The notes: a model not told the origin generated them from the sequence alone. A stretch of 64,000 nucleotides of DNA from Bacillus sp. OV166 (GCF_900177675.1 NZ_FXWM01000001.1:4411001-4475000), one strand, 5' to 3'; positions 15,834 to 29,739 are shown, counted from the first letter of the stretch. Numbers and translations: made by a program.

Positions 15834-16799
15834 TTAATCACCCTTTTTAATAAGTTTGTTCCCATCCCAAAGCCATTTATTCTCTTTTTGAAATACCCCC
15901 CCAATCCACCAATCACGTTCCACAAATTCACAATGAACTTTTTGTTCAGTTAAAACATCTAAACCATGGGAAGTTAACCTTAGCTTTGCATTGGGTTCCG
16001 GATTTGGATAGTTGGGTAATGGATAATCACATTCCAACAATGGATAGGGTCCATGCATCAGCTCGTTTAGCATGGCAGCAAAATAAAGATCACTTATCCC
16101 ATCATTAATTCTTTGCATACTTATCGATTGAAATAATTCTCCAAACGAGCATGGATTATTATCAAGATAGTTTAAAACTAAGGTTTCTACTTTATTTAGG
16201 CCTGTATGCACGGAGGGAAAGTAGCTTAAGTGTGATTGAAATGCTTGTTTTAAAAAAGGTAATTTTTCTTTTGATGAAGCCATCCATTTTTCAATATCTA
16301 TCGGATTCTTAGATGTATAAGCTTTCCAGCCAGTAATAGCTTCTATTATTTGTTCATCTGTTACTAGTTGTTTCTTTTGATAATAAAGTCCTTCCAATTG
16401 CTGAGATGATAATTGACCAAGCCCATAAAAAGGTTCTACCCCTTCGTACTCATCAATAGTCACCAACCATAGGTTCATACACTCTTTTTTTGATAGTTCG
16501 TTTAGCAAATACATTAACATCGTTTGATCAAACCGATCGTGCTCAAACCAGAGTACAATGTCTTTCTCTCTAGGGATTTCATCAAGGAATCGATTTTGAT
16601 CCTTACAATTCCGATTAAATAACTCAGCAGGAATAGCCAATTTTTCTTCAAAAAAACGAGCCCTGCGATGGATCCAATTTTCCGCCGAAATATCTTCGGA
16701 TAATGGACCATAATCATACATTTCCCGCCAAACTAGAACATCTCCAGGAAGATTTCCTAGCTTACTACCCACTACATCCCCATTTACAATGTGAATCAT
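15834..16799 (-). CDS. DUF1835 domain-containing protein
   Basis: A 321-residue soluble protein. The first 120 residues (MIHIVNGDVVGSKLG start, DVLVWREMYDYGPL, then IVLWFEHDRFDQTMLMYLL) are characteristic of DUF1835; the C-terminal half is a separate helical, winged-helix-like region. Function unknown; members are widespread in Bacillus and may bind nucleotides. Monocistronic. Confidence 0.82.
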   Translation of the reverse strand: MIHIVNGDVVGSKLGNLPGDVLVWREMYDYGPLSEDISAENWIHRRARFFEEKLAIPAELFNRNCKDQNRFLDEIPREKDIVLWFEHDRFDQTMLMYLLNELSKKECMNLWLVTIDEYEGVEPFYGLGQLSSQQLEGLYYQKKQLVTDEQIIEAITGWKAYTSKNPIDIEKWMASSKEKLPFLKQAFQSHLSYFPSVHTGLNKVETLVLNYLDNNPCSFGELFQSISMQRINDGISDLYFAAMLNELMHGPYPLLECDYPLPNYPNPEPNAKLRLTSHGLDVLTEQKVHCEFVERDWWIGGVFQKENKWLWDGNKLIKKGD

Positions 16800-17050
16800 A
16801 CCAATACCTCATTTCTTGTCATCCCTCGCATTAATCATAAATTTCAATAAGATTAACCAACAGACTTTGTACAATTTATGAATTTGACTTCATACCAAAG
16901 TAGAATCTAATACAAGCGTTTATCTATTTTAACATGAAAAAGCATATATCCTTCTAATATAAGCATAGACTAATATATTGCTATTTTAGGTAAGCATATT
17001 AGTTTAGTCATTTGCATATCGTTTTAAGACGGGAAAGGAGACGATTGAAT

Positions 17051-17359
17051 ATGTATAGTACCGAAGTAAACAAAAAAATTGAAAGTATTGCCCATCCTAA
17101 GGTCCAAAATATAATAAGAACATGTGTGGAACAAGGATGCGTGTTCAAACCTCATCCAAGTAACCCTAACTTAGTAAATTTATTTGATCCTGCACTCAGG
17201 AAAAATATTATTGGGGACATTAACCTTTTAAGTGAAAGAGGATATTTCACACTGGAAGTAGAAAATGGACGTTTTAAGACTTTTAGAAATGAAGTTATGG
17301 GATTGGATATAAATAAGGCTGATTTTGAAGATAAGGTATTAAGAAGATTGAAACGGTAG
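17051..17359 (+). CDS. Hypothetical protein (102 aa)
   Basis: A 102-residue soluble protein; the ATG at 17051 follows GGAAAGGAG. An internal segment (EQGCVFKPHPSNPNLVNLFD) and a basic C-terminus (EDKVLRRLKR) are the only notable features. Unrecognised. It converges on the rRNA operon and has its own terminator. Confidence 0.65.
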   Translation: MYSTEVNKKIESIAHPKVQNIIRTCVEQGCVFKPHPSNPNLVNLFDPALRKNIIGDINLLSERGYFTLEVENGRFKTFRNEVMGLDINKADFEDKVLRRLKR

Positions 17360-17381
17360 CCTTCGATAGTTCTGGTGTGGA

Positions 17382-17417
17382 AAAGGGCAATGATTTTTGA
17401 GATCATTGCCCTTTTTT
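17382..17417 (+). terminator. Terminator of the 102-aa gene
   Basis: GGCAATGAT pairs perfectly with ATCATTGCC, followed by C and six T residues. Confidence 0.85.
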
Positions 17418-17432
17418 GTATATTTAAAACCA

Positions 17433-17464
17433 ATTAAAAAGGACAACCTTAAATGGTTATCCTT
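17433..17464 (-). terminator. Terminator of the rRNA operon
   Basis: AAGGATAACC pairs with GGTTGTCCTT around a six-base loop, then TTTAATT on the minus strand, a few bases past the 5S 3' end. Confidence 0.8.
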
Positions 17465-17470
17465 CGTTTG

Positions 17471-17586
<116 letters not shown>

Positions 17587-17663
17587 CTATTTTGTTGAGG
17601 TATCATTCCCTCAAAACTAGATAATGCAGAAGAAGTTTGTAAAAACGAGCTGCCTTAAAAATA

Positions 17664-22384
<4,721 letters not shown>

Positions 22385-22513
22385 GTTGATTAGCTCATTT
22401 TGTTACGTTGGCTTAGTTTCTTAATTGAAACTAAAAGTTTTTGTTTGTTTGCACGATTTTGTTTGTTTAGTTTTCAAAGAACAAATTCACTTTCCAAAGA
22501 AGCGACAAAAACT

Positions 22514-22543
22514 ATTATACTATTATTTCTCTATTTAAGTCAA
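22514..22543 (-). promoter_or_regulatory. rRNA operon promoter P2
   Basis: On the minus strand TTGACT, 18 bases, TATAAT, about 130 bases before the 16S start. Confidence 0.8.
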
Positions 22544-22592
22544 CACTAATTTTTAACACTCAATGTTTAACTCGTCCGAAGAGAACTTTCCT

Positions 22593-22622
22593 ATAATAAC
22601 ATGTAAGTTACTATAAGTTCAA
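22593..22622 (-). promoter_or_regulatory. Possible rRNA operon promoter P1
   Basis: On the minus strand TTGAAC, 18 bases, TATTAT, about 80 bases upstream of P2, the tandem layout usual for Bacillus rrn operons. The match is weaker than P2. Confidence 0.5.
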
Positions 22623-22846
22623 TGTAAAGTTTTTTCCAATTCAACTTCAATTAACAGCACCGCATGGAGTATTTATTAACCACTCGTTTTTGCTGTCAAC
22701 GAGTACTATCTTATCATGGTAGACAATAGGGTTCAATGTGTAATGTTTTCCATTTTGCCAAAAATAATTAATTATAATTCTAGCTGAAATAATAGAAGGA
22801 ATTGATTATAGTTCATTAGTTGATCCATCAATAGATAATCAATTTT

Positions 22847-22880
22847 AAAAGGCAGTGGATCATTTAACCACCGCCTTCTT
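22847..22880 (-). terminator. Terminator of the five-gene glycoconjugate operon
   Basis: AAGGCGGTGG pairs with CCACTGCCTT (one G-U), followed by TTTAAAA on the minus strand, just past the kinase-like gene. The stretch 22640-22846 shows nothing else recognisable. Confidence 0.8.
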
Positions 22881-22912
22881 GGAACCTCTACCAAACCTTT
22901 TCAAGTGCCACC

Positions 22913-23485
22913 TTATTCATTCCCTAGGTTTTTCCATTCCTTATATTTGGATGGGCTAAGCTTGTTCACATGTTGCAAAAACTCATCTGAATAACCAAGT
23001 TTTTTTAATCCAGATAACAATTTGGCAGGGACAGCCCTGTCTGTATTAAATGCCCTCTTGAGGTCGATTATTTTTATCTCCCCCAGCTCATTGAAAAAAA
23101 TGTGGCGAACTTCAATATCTAATCTCGTAAAACCTACAGTTTTCATTTCATCCAGCATCGATAAAATTTTTCCTACGATTGCCTCTGAAAGATTTTTTTC
23201 TCTTTTTAGATAATGCTTAAGATTATAACCATTTACAAACTCCATCACTATATAGTTTTCACCATATTCATATAATTTAGGAATAATAGGTGACGATTGT
23301 CCTAATTGCAATGCATTTAATTCCTTTTTTTGTGTGTCTTCATTAACAAAAATTTTGACGCACTTCTTAGGTGTCAATTGAAAGATGGATCCATCAGCAC
23401 CCTTCCCAATCATTGTGTAACCGCTCAGATCTTGAAGGGTTACAGCGCCTTTATTCTTGGCTACTATTTTTTCAAAATCATTCAT
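22913..23485 (-). CDS. Serine/threonine protein kinase-like protein (YrzF-like)
   Basis: A compact 190-residue protein kinase fold. Visible elements: glycine-rich loop IGKGADGSIFQL (about 27-38), the ATP-anchoring lysine in CVKIF (about 46), hinge YIVMEFVNGYNLKHYL (about 78), catalytic-loop Asp in TRLDIEVRHIFF (about 121, replacing HRDxxxxN) and IDLKRAF in place of DFG (about 139). It is shorter than Hanks-type kinases and resembles the small B. subtilis YrzF group. It is the last gene of the operon, 63 bases after the APH-fold kinase. Substrate unknown; whether it phosphorylates a protein or a small molecule is open. Confidence 0.72.
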   Translation of the reverse strand: MNDFEKIVAKNKGAVTLQDLSGYTMIGKGADGSIFQLTPKKCVKIFVNEDTQKKELNALQLGQSSPIIPKLYEYGENYIVMEFVNGYNLKHYLKREKNLSEAIVGKILSMLDEMKTVGFTRLDIEVRHIFFNELGEIKIIDLKRAFNTDRAVPAKLLSGLKKLGYSDEFLQHVNKLSPSKYKEWKNLGNE

Positions 23486-23548
23486 TTTAATCTCCTTCTA
23501 TTTCGAAATTTTAAACCCCTTTGTTTTATTTAAATCTTGGAGACTGCT

Positions 23549-24637
23549 CTAATATAACCCGAGTTCTTTTCCCCAAACCTCAATTTTCTCAATGTATCTC
23601 TTGAGAAGTGTGCTCTTTCCACCATCCAGCACTTTTTGCAAATGACTAGAAAGCTTTTTTTCTAGAGTTCTCTGTAAATACGCCTTTTTTAGTAATCTCA
23701 GTGGATCCTCATTGAAGGTTATTCCATATTTCAACATTTCTTGGCAATAAACCTGCACACATTGACTTCGAATCTCCTCTTCCCTTTGTTGCCAATCTGA
23801 GCGAAAATCAATTAATAATTCGACTAGAACGACCAAATCATACCAGCATGGATAATGCTTCGCAGACTCCCAATCAATCAAAGAGACTTTCCAATTCTCC
23901 TCCTCATCATTGGCATTTTCACAGCAAATATTGTGGACATGGAGGTCACCGTGGATGAGACATTGTCCAGATTCCGTAATTTCAGGAAAAAACACAGGCC
24001 CTTTTTTTAATATTTTTTTGATCATTTTATACCTTGGTGCCATCAATTCTCTTAAGTTTGGATCTTTCATTGCCAGATCCAGGTTCTCCTTTGCTTTATT
24101 GATTCCTTTAGTCCTTTCCTTTACCTTCTCCTCAGAATCAAAATGTGGAAGAGAGACGTCAAAAAGATCCGCATGCTGCAAAAATCGATGATCAAAGGTT
24201 AGGGCATGAAATTTTGCCACGGTTGGAATAATTCGTTCCAAATGTTTCGGAGTTAATTTTATTTGTCCTCGTATCGGCTTCAAACATTCGGTGAACATCC
24301 ATGTTTCATTACCATTTACATTCGGTTCAAGCCAATATAATCGCGGCATAAACTCATGATAAATGGTATAGGCTTTTTGATACATACTGATTTCTAATCT
24401 ATGATTTTCTTTCAGTGGTTGTTTATATATTTTTAGGACTATGGGAATGAATTCCCGACCATCAGTTAGTACCAACTTCCAAATACTTGTCTTTTCCCGT
24501 GTATTTTTGAGGCATTCTATTCTTTCATCCACTAACTTTACTTTTTTACCAAGGACATTTTTCAGCTTCTCTTCCCAATCAAATTGCTTCCAACAGCTAA
24601 TAATTTCTTCTATATTATTCAAAACTAAAGTTCCCAC
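23549..24637 (-). CDS. Aminoglycoside phosphotransferase (APH) family protein
   Basis: A 362-residue APH/choline-kinase-fold protein. The catalytic loop CLIHGDLHVHNICC (about 226-239) and metal-binding LIDWESAKHYP (about 256) are intact, so kinase activity on a hydroxyl group of a sugar or amino-alcohol is likely. The first codon shown is a GTG with a poor ribosome site; a TTG five codons later (24622) sits 11 bases after AAGGTGG and may be the true start. It follows the ATP-grasp gene by 16 bases. Drug resistance is not implied; the context suggests a biosynthetic role. Confidence 0.8.
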   Translation of the reverse strand: MGTLVLNNIEEIISCWKQFDWEEKLKNVLGKKVKLVDERIECLKNTREKTSIWKLVLTDGREFIPIVLKIYKQPLKENHRLEISMYQKAYTIYHEFMPRLYWLEPNVNGNETWMFTECLKPIRGQIKLTPKHLERIIPTVAKFHALTFDHRFLQHADLFDVSLPHFDSEEKVKERTKGINKAKENLDLAMKDPNLRELMAPRYKMIKKILKKGPVFFPEITESGQCLIHGDLHVHNICCENANDEEENWKVSLIDWESAKHYPCWYDLVVLVELLIDFRSDWQQREEEIRSQCVQVYCQEMLKYGITFNEDPLRLLKKAYLQRTLEKKLSSHLQKVLDGGKSTLLKRYIEKIEVWGKELGLY

Positions 24638-24653
24638 CTTCCTCTGCCATCAC

Positions 24654-25832
24654 TTATTTTCTCCCCCATAAGTTTCGCAAATGGGAAACAAAACTTCGAA
24701 CAAACGGAAGAGGGTCATTCCAAGCAAAAAGAGCCTCCACCTTTTTTCCAGATAAACTTTTTACCCATTCTAAGAACCTCATTTCCCCATTTTTTTGTTT
24801 TTGGCGAAAGGAAAGAAAATCACGGACAAAGTAAACCCATTTGACCCCTTCTTTCTGCACTGTCACTGGTGCTGGATTTTGCCCGGTAAGGGATAAATAA
24901 TACAAGTAGGCCAAATTTACCCCACAAGCCATCGATAACGCTTGAGTTAAACCAATTCTTGAATTGATTTCGATAAATTTCAATTTCCCATCTCTTGGGT
25001 CCCGTTTAAATTCGGCAATCGCCAAGCCTTTGAATTGAATATCTTTTAGAAAGGTAGTAGCGAGTTGAATAACTTCTTCGTCCCTAATACTGAGGGCAAG
25101 AGCGGTGGAACCAAAATGAGGGGGGAATTGATGTAATTTTTGGTTCATCCATATGCCAATTAAATTCATCTGTTCATCAAAAAATGTCTTGACGGAATAA
25201 ATACAATCCTCGTCACCAGGGATGACTTCCTGGACCATTAGTTCACCGAATGGCCGATAAAAAAGGTACTCTTCTCTCAATTGGGAAGGCTGTTCTATTA
25301 CAATGGCTTTCTTATATAGACGATGATCGATATTTGAGCGGAAATGAGAAGAATGAACTGGTTTTAAAATGCAAGGAAAGGTAATTTGATGGATGATTTG
25401 CTCAAACTGCTCTTCGTTATTTATTGCGTAGGTTTTGGGGCATGGCACATTTGATTTCAGGGCCAATTCATACGTTAATCTTTTATCTAATACGGCTTCA
25501 ACTAGTGTGTGTTTAGGTAATAGAAAGCGATAATAGTGTGAAAGAACAAATCTGTTTTTTGAAATAAACTGTACAAAGTCATCAGACCCCGCATACAGGA
25601 CTGCCTTTTGGCCAAACTTTTGGGCCATTCTGGTAAGAAATAGAATTAACGCAGCTCCTTCACTAACTGGATTTGGGCAAATTCCACAGGTGGCAAACCG
25701 CGTTTTACCAATTTCATATTTTCCTTTAGTATCAAATGCATATACCTTTATCCCTTTTTTCGCTAAACTCCGCACAATACCTATTCCGGTTGCACTTAGA
25801 TCGAGTACAACGGCAGGAACATCATGTTGCAT
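24654..25832 (-). CDS. ATP-grasp carboxylate-amine ligase-like protein
   Basis: A 392-residue ATP-grasp protein. An N-terminal Rossmann-like domain (AVVLDLSATGIGIVRSL) is followed by the ATP-grasp core: PCILKPVHSSHFRSN (about 165, ATP lysine), LMVQEVIPGDEDCIYS (about 210) and the metal-binding KFIEINSRIGLTQ (about 290). Such enzymes join a carboxylate to an amine through an acyl phosphate. GGGGG precedes the ATG. It lies 15 bases after the glycosyltransferase gene. The product is unknown; the neighbours suggest an amide made on a glycosylated amine. Confidence 0.82.
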   Translation of the reverse strand: MQHDVPAVVLDLSATGIGIVRSLAKKGIKVYAFDTKGKYEIGKTRFATCGICPNPVSEGAALILFLTRMAQKFGQKAVLYAGSDDFVQFISKNRFVLSHYYRFLLPKHTLVEAVLDKRLTYELALKSNVPCPKTYAINNEEQFEQIIHQITFPCILKPVHSSHFRSNIDHRLYKKAIVIEQPSQLREEYLFYRPFGELMVQEVIPGDEDCIYSVKTFFDEQMNLIGIWMNQKLHQFPPHFGSTALALSIRDEEVIQLATTFLKDIQFKGLAIAEFKRDPRDGKLKFIEINSRIGLTQALSMACGVNLAYLYYLSLTGQNPAPVTVQKEGVKWVYFVRDFLSFRQKQKNGEMRFLEWVKSLSGKKVEALFAWNDPLPFVRSFVSHLRNLWGRK

Positions 25833-25847
25833 ACTTTTTTCCCCCTT

Positions 25848-27167
25848 TCATAAAAATGATTGGTAGATTTTTTCAATCCTTTGGGTCATATTACTAAAGG
25901 TTAAATGTTGTTGCGCAAATGACTGTGCATTGCCCGCTAATTCTCTCCTAAGTGATTCTTTTCGTAAAAGGAGCGATAACTTTTCAGCAAGTTGCTTTGG
26001 GTTAGCTGGTTCAACTATCAATCCTGAATAGTTATCTTTAATGATTTCCGGAATGCCGCCACAATTAGTCGTAAGAATAGCCTGATTGGCAAACATTGCC
26101 TCGATTAATGAGATTGGCAGCGTATCACTTGTGGTTGGAAGAACAAAAATGTCTGATTCGCTTAACAATTTAGGTATGTCTTCTCTGGAACCTAAAAAAG
26201 ATACGTTTTTTAAATTCAACTCACTAACCTGCATTTCGAGCGTATTTCTCATCTCACCATCGCCTACAATCCGTACTTCTACATTTTTCAGCTTGTCTTT
26301 AATAAGAGCGAGAGCTTTAAATAAATATCCATGTCCTTTGCGGGGGCGCAGGCGTGAGACACAGGTAATTACCGTGTTGCGTTGGCTTTTTTTACTTTTC
26401 TTCTGATTCTTCCCTCCACCAAAATCAATCCCAGTATAAACAGTGGTTATTTTATTTTCCTCTGCGCCTAAATTTATTAGAATTGGGCGAAAGACATCAC
26501 AAAGGACGATTACTTGATTGGCATTTTTAATGGATTGTTTATCAATGGCCGAAAAATAGATTTCCTCAACCGATCCTCTTTCCATCAAGTTAAACTTTAA
26601 TCTGCTTTGGGTCATAAATCCATGCGGTGTGAAAAGAAGAGGTTTTTGATAGGATTGGTTTAGTATTCCTATTACATTAGCAGTATATCGATCTTGTGCG
26701 TGAATAATATCGTATTCCGCCAGATCAATATCCTTTAGCATCATATAAAAACTGTATAGTTTGCTGATATTGTGTAGTATTTTACGATTACAGCTTCCAT
26801 ACCGATCGTTAAAAAATTGTGTGAATTTCTCTGAACAGCTATCGCGTAATGCCTTCATTTCATCGGCCGGAAAATGGTTAGGTGCAATAACATGGACACT
26901 ATGTCCTAAATTTTCCAAGCCGGTTTTAAGTGAAGTGATGTAGTTTTGCAGACCACCGATAACTGGATATTCCCAAAACGTTGTGATTAATATCCTCATT
27001 TTTTTGTTTTGTATTTCTGCTGATTCGTTTGGCCACCACCATTCTAGCTCATATTCTTCTTCATAAGGATTATTGACCCCATAATATTGATCCATAGCAG
27101 AGATTAGGTAAGGAAAAAGGGTCGGCTGAAAAGATTGGTCATTTTGTAGTTCATCTTTCACTTCCAT
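25848..27167 (-). CDS. Glycosyltransferase family 4 protein
   Basis: A 439-residue GT-B glycosyltransferase. An acidic N-terminal extension (about 1-56, with LEWWWP) precedes the GT4 domain starting at MRILITTFWEYPVIGGLQNY. The donor-binding C-terminal domain shows SRLRPRKGHGYL (about 270), VGDGEMRNTLE and the E-x7-E motif region PISLIEAMFANQAILTTNCGGIPEII. Its start overlaps the end of the PIG-L gene; AGGAGGG lies just ahead, and the GTG two codons later (27161) is better spaced. Acceptor unknown. The pairing with a PIG-L deacetylase recalls BshA/BshB and MshA/MshB. Confidence 0.85.
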   Translation of the reverse strand: MEVKDELQNDQSFQPTLFPYLISAMDQYYGVNNPYEEEYELEWWWPNESAEIQNKKMRILITTFWEYPVIGGLQNYITSLKTGLENLGHSVHVIAPNHFPADEMKALRDSCSEKFTQFFNDRYGSCNRKILHNISKLYSFYMMLKDIDLAEYDIIHAQDRYTANVIGILNQSYQKPLLFTPHGFMTQSRLKFNLMERGSVEEIYFSAIDKQSIKNANQVIVLCDVFRPILINLGAEENKITTVYTGIDFGGGKNQKKSKKSQRNTVITCVSRLRPRKGHGYLFKALALIKDKLKNVEVRIVGDGEMRNTLEMQVSELNLKNVSFLGSREDIPKLLSESDIFVLPTTSDTLPISLIEAMFANQAILTTNCGGIPEIIKDNYSGLIVEPANPKQLAEKLSLLLRKESLRRELAGNAQSFAQQHLTFSNMTQRIEKIYQSFL

Positions 27168-27814
27168 ACCCTCCTAATGATTTCAAAAGCTTCCGCATAT
27201 TCTACCCCAACGGTCATTCCCCTTACCCTAGCTAAATATTTTACTCCATCATAGGAACGAGGATGTGGGAATGGTCTCATTTCTACATCGTAATGGTGAA
27301 GAGATTTGAGCTTGTCGTCGATGGTATCTGTTATATCCACAAAATAATTGGGTTTAAATTCTTTATCATTCGTGTGCTGGCTCCACTCACTGGAAGAAAC
27401 AGTTTCGAAACAAAGAATTTCAATCGGATCTTTCCCAGGCAACGGCCGAGCTGCTGTTAACACTGCCTGAAACAAAATTTGATGGTCTCTGTTGGTGTCA
27501 CCATAATGATGCGTGAAAATCTTTGAAGGAGCATACTTATCCAAAAGTCCTTCGATAGATTTATTGATTTCGTGAAGAGGTATGGTTTCCAATAATAAAT
27601 TGGGGAATCCCAAAAATAACACCTCTTCTACTCCTAAGTGTTTGTTTGCCTCCAGCATTAATGGCTGAATGTTATCTTCCTCTTCCTTCCGTCCTTTAGC
27701 AGCAATAACTGAAATTACCTTATAGCCAAGATTAATTAACTTTCTTATGGTTCCGCCGCTCCCTAGAATTTCATCATCAGGGTGAGCGGCAATCACAAGC
27801 ACATTCTTACTCAC
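27158..27814 (-). CDS. PIG-L (LmbE-like) N-acetylglucosamine deacetylase family protein
   Basis: A 218-residue PIG-L protein. The zinc-binding motif AAHPDDEILG (about 9-18) and the later THHYGDTNRDHQ (about 101-112) are intact, so it should remove an acetyl group from a GlcNAc-linked substrate. It starts at a GTG preceded by GAGGTG. It is the first gene of the five-gene operon and overlaps the GT4 gene. About 165 bases upstream begins an IS element, so the operon's promoter must lie within 27815-27980 or in the IS. Confidence 0.87.
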   Translation of the reverse strand: MSKNVLVIAAHPDDEILGSGGTIRKLINLGYKVISVIAAKGRKEEEDNIQPLMLEANKHLGVEEVLFLGFPNLLLETIPLHEINKSIEGLLDKYAPSKIFTHHYGDTNRDHQILFQAVLTAARPLPGKDPIEILCFETVSSSEWSQHTNDKEFKPNYFVDITDTIDDKLKSLHHYDVEMRPFPHPRSYDGVKYLARVRGMTVGVEYAEAFEIIRRVWK

Positions 27815-27980
27815 GAAAGCACCTCAATTCCTGTAAAAATAGTTTTCTTGTAATTATATGGAATTAAGACAAAGTGGATATGGACATTCTGAATATAAAT
27901 AAAAAATGGGCTGATTTTAAGCGATATTCGTTTGTTTCGGCTTGTACACCTGATTCTATCGCTTTCAAAAAAGGAAAAAA

Positions 27981-28001
27981 ACATATGCATTTCGCATATG
28001 T
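27981..28001. repeat. Left 21-bp direct repeat flanking the IS
   Basis: A palindromic 21-base sequence (ACATATGC, ATTTC, GCATATGT) repeated in the same orientation at 29740-29760. Because the ATTTC loop reads the same way at both sides it is a target-site duplication, not part of the terminal inverted repeats. Confidence 0.8.
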
Positions 28002-28012
28002 CAGATTGTAGA

Positions 28013-28050
28013 CAAAAGGCATTCGAATGAGCCCATTCGGATGCCTTTTT
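28013..28050. terminator. Terminator inside the IS left end
   Basis: GGCATTCGAATG pairs with CATTCGGATGCC (one mismatch/wobble), with A and T runs on the two sides; it can stop the transposase transcript before the PIG-L operon. Confidence 0.7.
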
Positions 28051-28100
28051 ATTGGATTTTTGCTCATAAGAGCAAAATTTAGACCTACCTTTGACTATTA

Positions 28101-29471
28101 TTACGCCAATTCTGGACCTTTCCACGTCCAGCTGGCCATCTTTTTCAAGTTCATGGCAGCAAAAGTAAGCATCGCTTGCATGGACAATTTTTTTAAGCCT
28201 CTTAAGGTTGTCCAACGCATACCATGCTTTTCCTTAGCATCCGCAAAGACCCGTTCAATCGTTTCTTTACGTCTTGCGTAAATGCTTTTATTTTCTTGTG
28301 TGTGACGAAGATGATCGGCTTCTTCTATGTAATGTTCCCAAACATGTCGCTCAATCAATTTTTTATGTTCTTTACTCTGCGTGCATTCTGAAAGTAAAGG
28401 ACAATTTTGGCACTCAAACGGATTAGAGAAGTATTGACGCTTTCCATTCTTCGTCGTCGTTGCATATTTCAGTATTTGTCCTTGCGGACAGATATAACAA
28501 TCGTAGTATTCATCATAAATATACTCATGTTTTTTCATATAACCGTCCTTCGTACGAGGTCGTGTATATGGTAATGCAGGAGTCATATCATTTTCAATTA
28601 CGAATTGAGCAATAGCAGGTGTTTTGTATCCAGCATCAGCAGCAACAGCTTCAGGTTTCCCGTGTTTTTCAATGACCTTCTCAAGTAGTGGCTCGAAAAT
28701 GACGCTATCATGGATATTCCCCGGGGTTACAATTGCACCCAAAACAAAACCATTTCGATCCGAAGCCGCATGAAATGAATATGCGAACTGTTTCGTTCGC
28801 TCATCCTTTACGTAATAACCACTTTCTGGGTCAGTGGTACTTTCTTTAATTTCCTTTAATTCTTCTTTTTCAAATTTATCTGGAGGAAATGGCTTTTTTC
28901 CGTGATCATCCCGGTCTTTATTAATCTCTTCTTGTAGACGTGTTTCATAAACCTTCGATTCCTTTCGAACTACTTTCTTTTCAAATTTACGCTTATTTGC
29001 ACTAGCTTTAACATGTGTAGAATCAATAAATACGTGCTCGCTACTAATCAATTTCTTTTCTGAGGCTTCCTTTAAAATACGATAGAATATCTGTTCAAAT
29101 AAATCAGTATCCTTAAAGCGTCGCTCGTAGTTTTTACCAAACGTTGAAAAGTGAGGTACCTTATCATAAAAACCAAAGCCGAGAAACCAACGATATGCCA
29201 TATTCGTTTCGATTTCTGCAATGGTTTGACGCATAGAGCGAATACCGAAGGTATATTGAATGAAAGCCATCTTTATCAATACCACAGGGTCAATACTCGG
29301 ACGTCCCCGTTCAGATGAGTACATATCTTGAACAAGTGAATAGATAGATGAAAAATCAATAGCAGCTTCTATCTTACGAACCAAGTGGTTCGCGGGTACA
29401 ACTTGTTCTAAAGCTATCATTTCTATTTGATCACGATTCATCTGTGTATTTTTAGTTAGCATTTCATCCAC
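28101..29471 (-). CDS. IS1182 family transposase
   Basis: A 456-residue DDE transposase. Order of domains: N-terminal DUF772-like region (about 15-90, with RGRPSIDPVVLIKMAFIQY), catalytic Asp in HVFIDSTHVKASANK (about 145), second Asp in AVAADAGYKTPA (about 277), a zinc-like cysteine cluster CYICPQG / CQNCPLLSEC (about 325-365), and the late Glu in RRKETIERVFADAKEKHGMRW (about 417-437). It is full length, so the element may still move. Confidence 0.92.
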   Translation of the reverse strand: MDEMLTKNTQMNRDQIEMIALEQVVPANHLVRKIEAAIDFSSIYSLVQDMYSSERGRPSIDPVVLIKMAFIQYTFGIRSMRQTIAEIETNMAYRWFLGFGFYDKVPHFSTFGKNYERRFKDTDLFEQIFYRILKEASEKKLISSEHVFIDSTHVKASANKRKFEKKVVRKESKVYETRLQEEINKDRDDHGKKPFPPDKFEKEELKEIKESTTDPESGYYVKDERTKQFAYSFHAASDRNGFVLGAIVTPGNIHDSVIFEPLLEKVIEKHGKPEAVAADAGYKTPAIAQFVIENDMTPALPYTRPRTKDGYMKKHEYIYDEYYDCYICPQGQILKYATTTKNGKRQYFSNPFECQNCPLLSECTQSKEHKKLIERHVWEHYIEEADHLRHTQENKSIYARRKETIERVFADAKEKHGMRWTTLRGLKKLSMQAMLTFAAMNLKKMASWTWKGPELA

Positions 29472-29540
29472 CTCATCTATATGTCTGTATCTTAATTATA
29501 CAAAGGACTGATTTAAAGGTCATTATTGATTTTAAAACTT

Positions 29541-29670
29541 GTTGATTGGAGCGGAAGGCGCGAAGACTCCTGCGGGAGTACGGAGCAGGGGAGACCCCGC
29601 AGGCGCTTAAGCGCCGAGGAGGCTCCCCGCTACGCCCGCGGAAAGCGAAGCGCCTGGAGCGCAAATCAAC
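29541..29670. repeat. 130-bp GC-rich palindromic element within the IS
   Basis: A sharply GC-rich block in A/T-rich surroundings. It starts GTTGATTGGAGCG and ends GCGCAAATCAAC, so the ends are inverted repeats, and it contains several nested hairpins (CTCCTGCGGGAG, GGCGCTTAAGCGCC). Such blocks are a familiar dispersed repeat in Bacillus genomes. It lies between the transposase start and the right end of the IS. Confidence 0.75.
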
Positions 29671-29739
29671 AAACAATTTAACAAAGACATAAAAAAGACT
29701 GCCGACAAACCCAAGTTTTTCGGATTTGTCGACAGTCTG

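Larger units (their letters stand above)
28002..29739 (-). mobile_element. IS1182-type insertion sequence, 1,738 bp
   Basis: The element is bounded by imperfect terminal inverted repeats (left CAGATTGTAGACAAA, right complement CAGACTGTCGACAAA; 13 of 15 match) and a 21-bp target duplication. It encodes one intact transposase on the minus strand, a hairpin terminator at its left end (28013-28050) and a 130-bp GC-rich palindromic element near its right end. The target was a minus-strand terminator hairpin, in keeping with the known preference of this family for palindromes. Confidence 0.85.

Noticed and set aside
23549..24637. Aminoglycoside resistance gene
   Set aside because: The APH fold is shared by many kinases; the operon context is biosynthetic and no resistance subfamily motif was recognised.
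28002..29739. Terminal inverted repeats extending through the CATATG palindrome
   Set aside because: The loop of the palindrome (ATTTC) has the same orientation on both sides, so it is a direct duplication rather than part of the inverted repeats.
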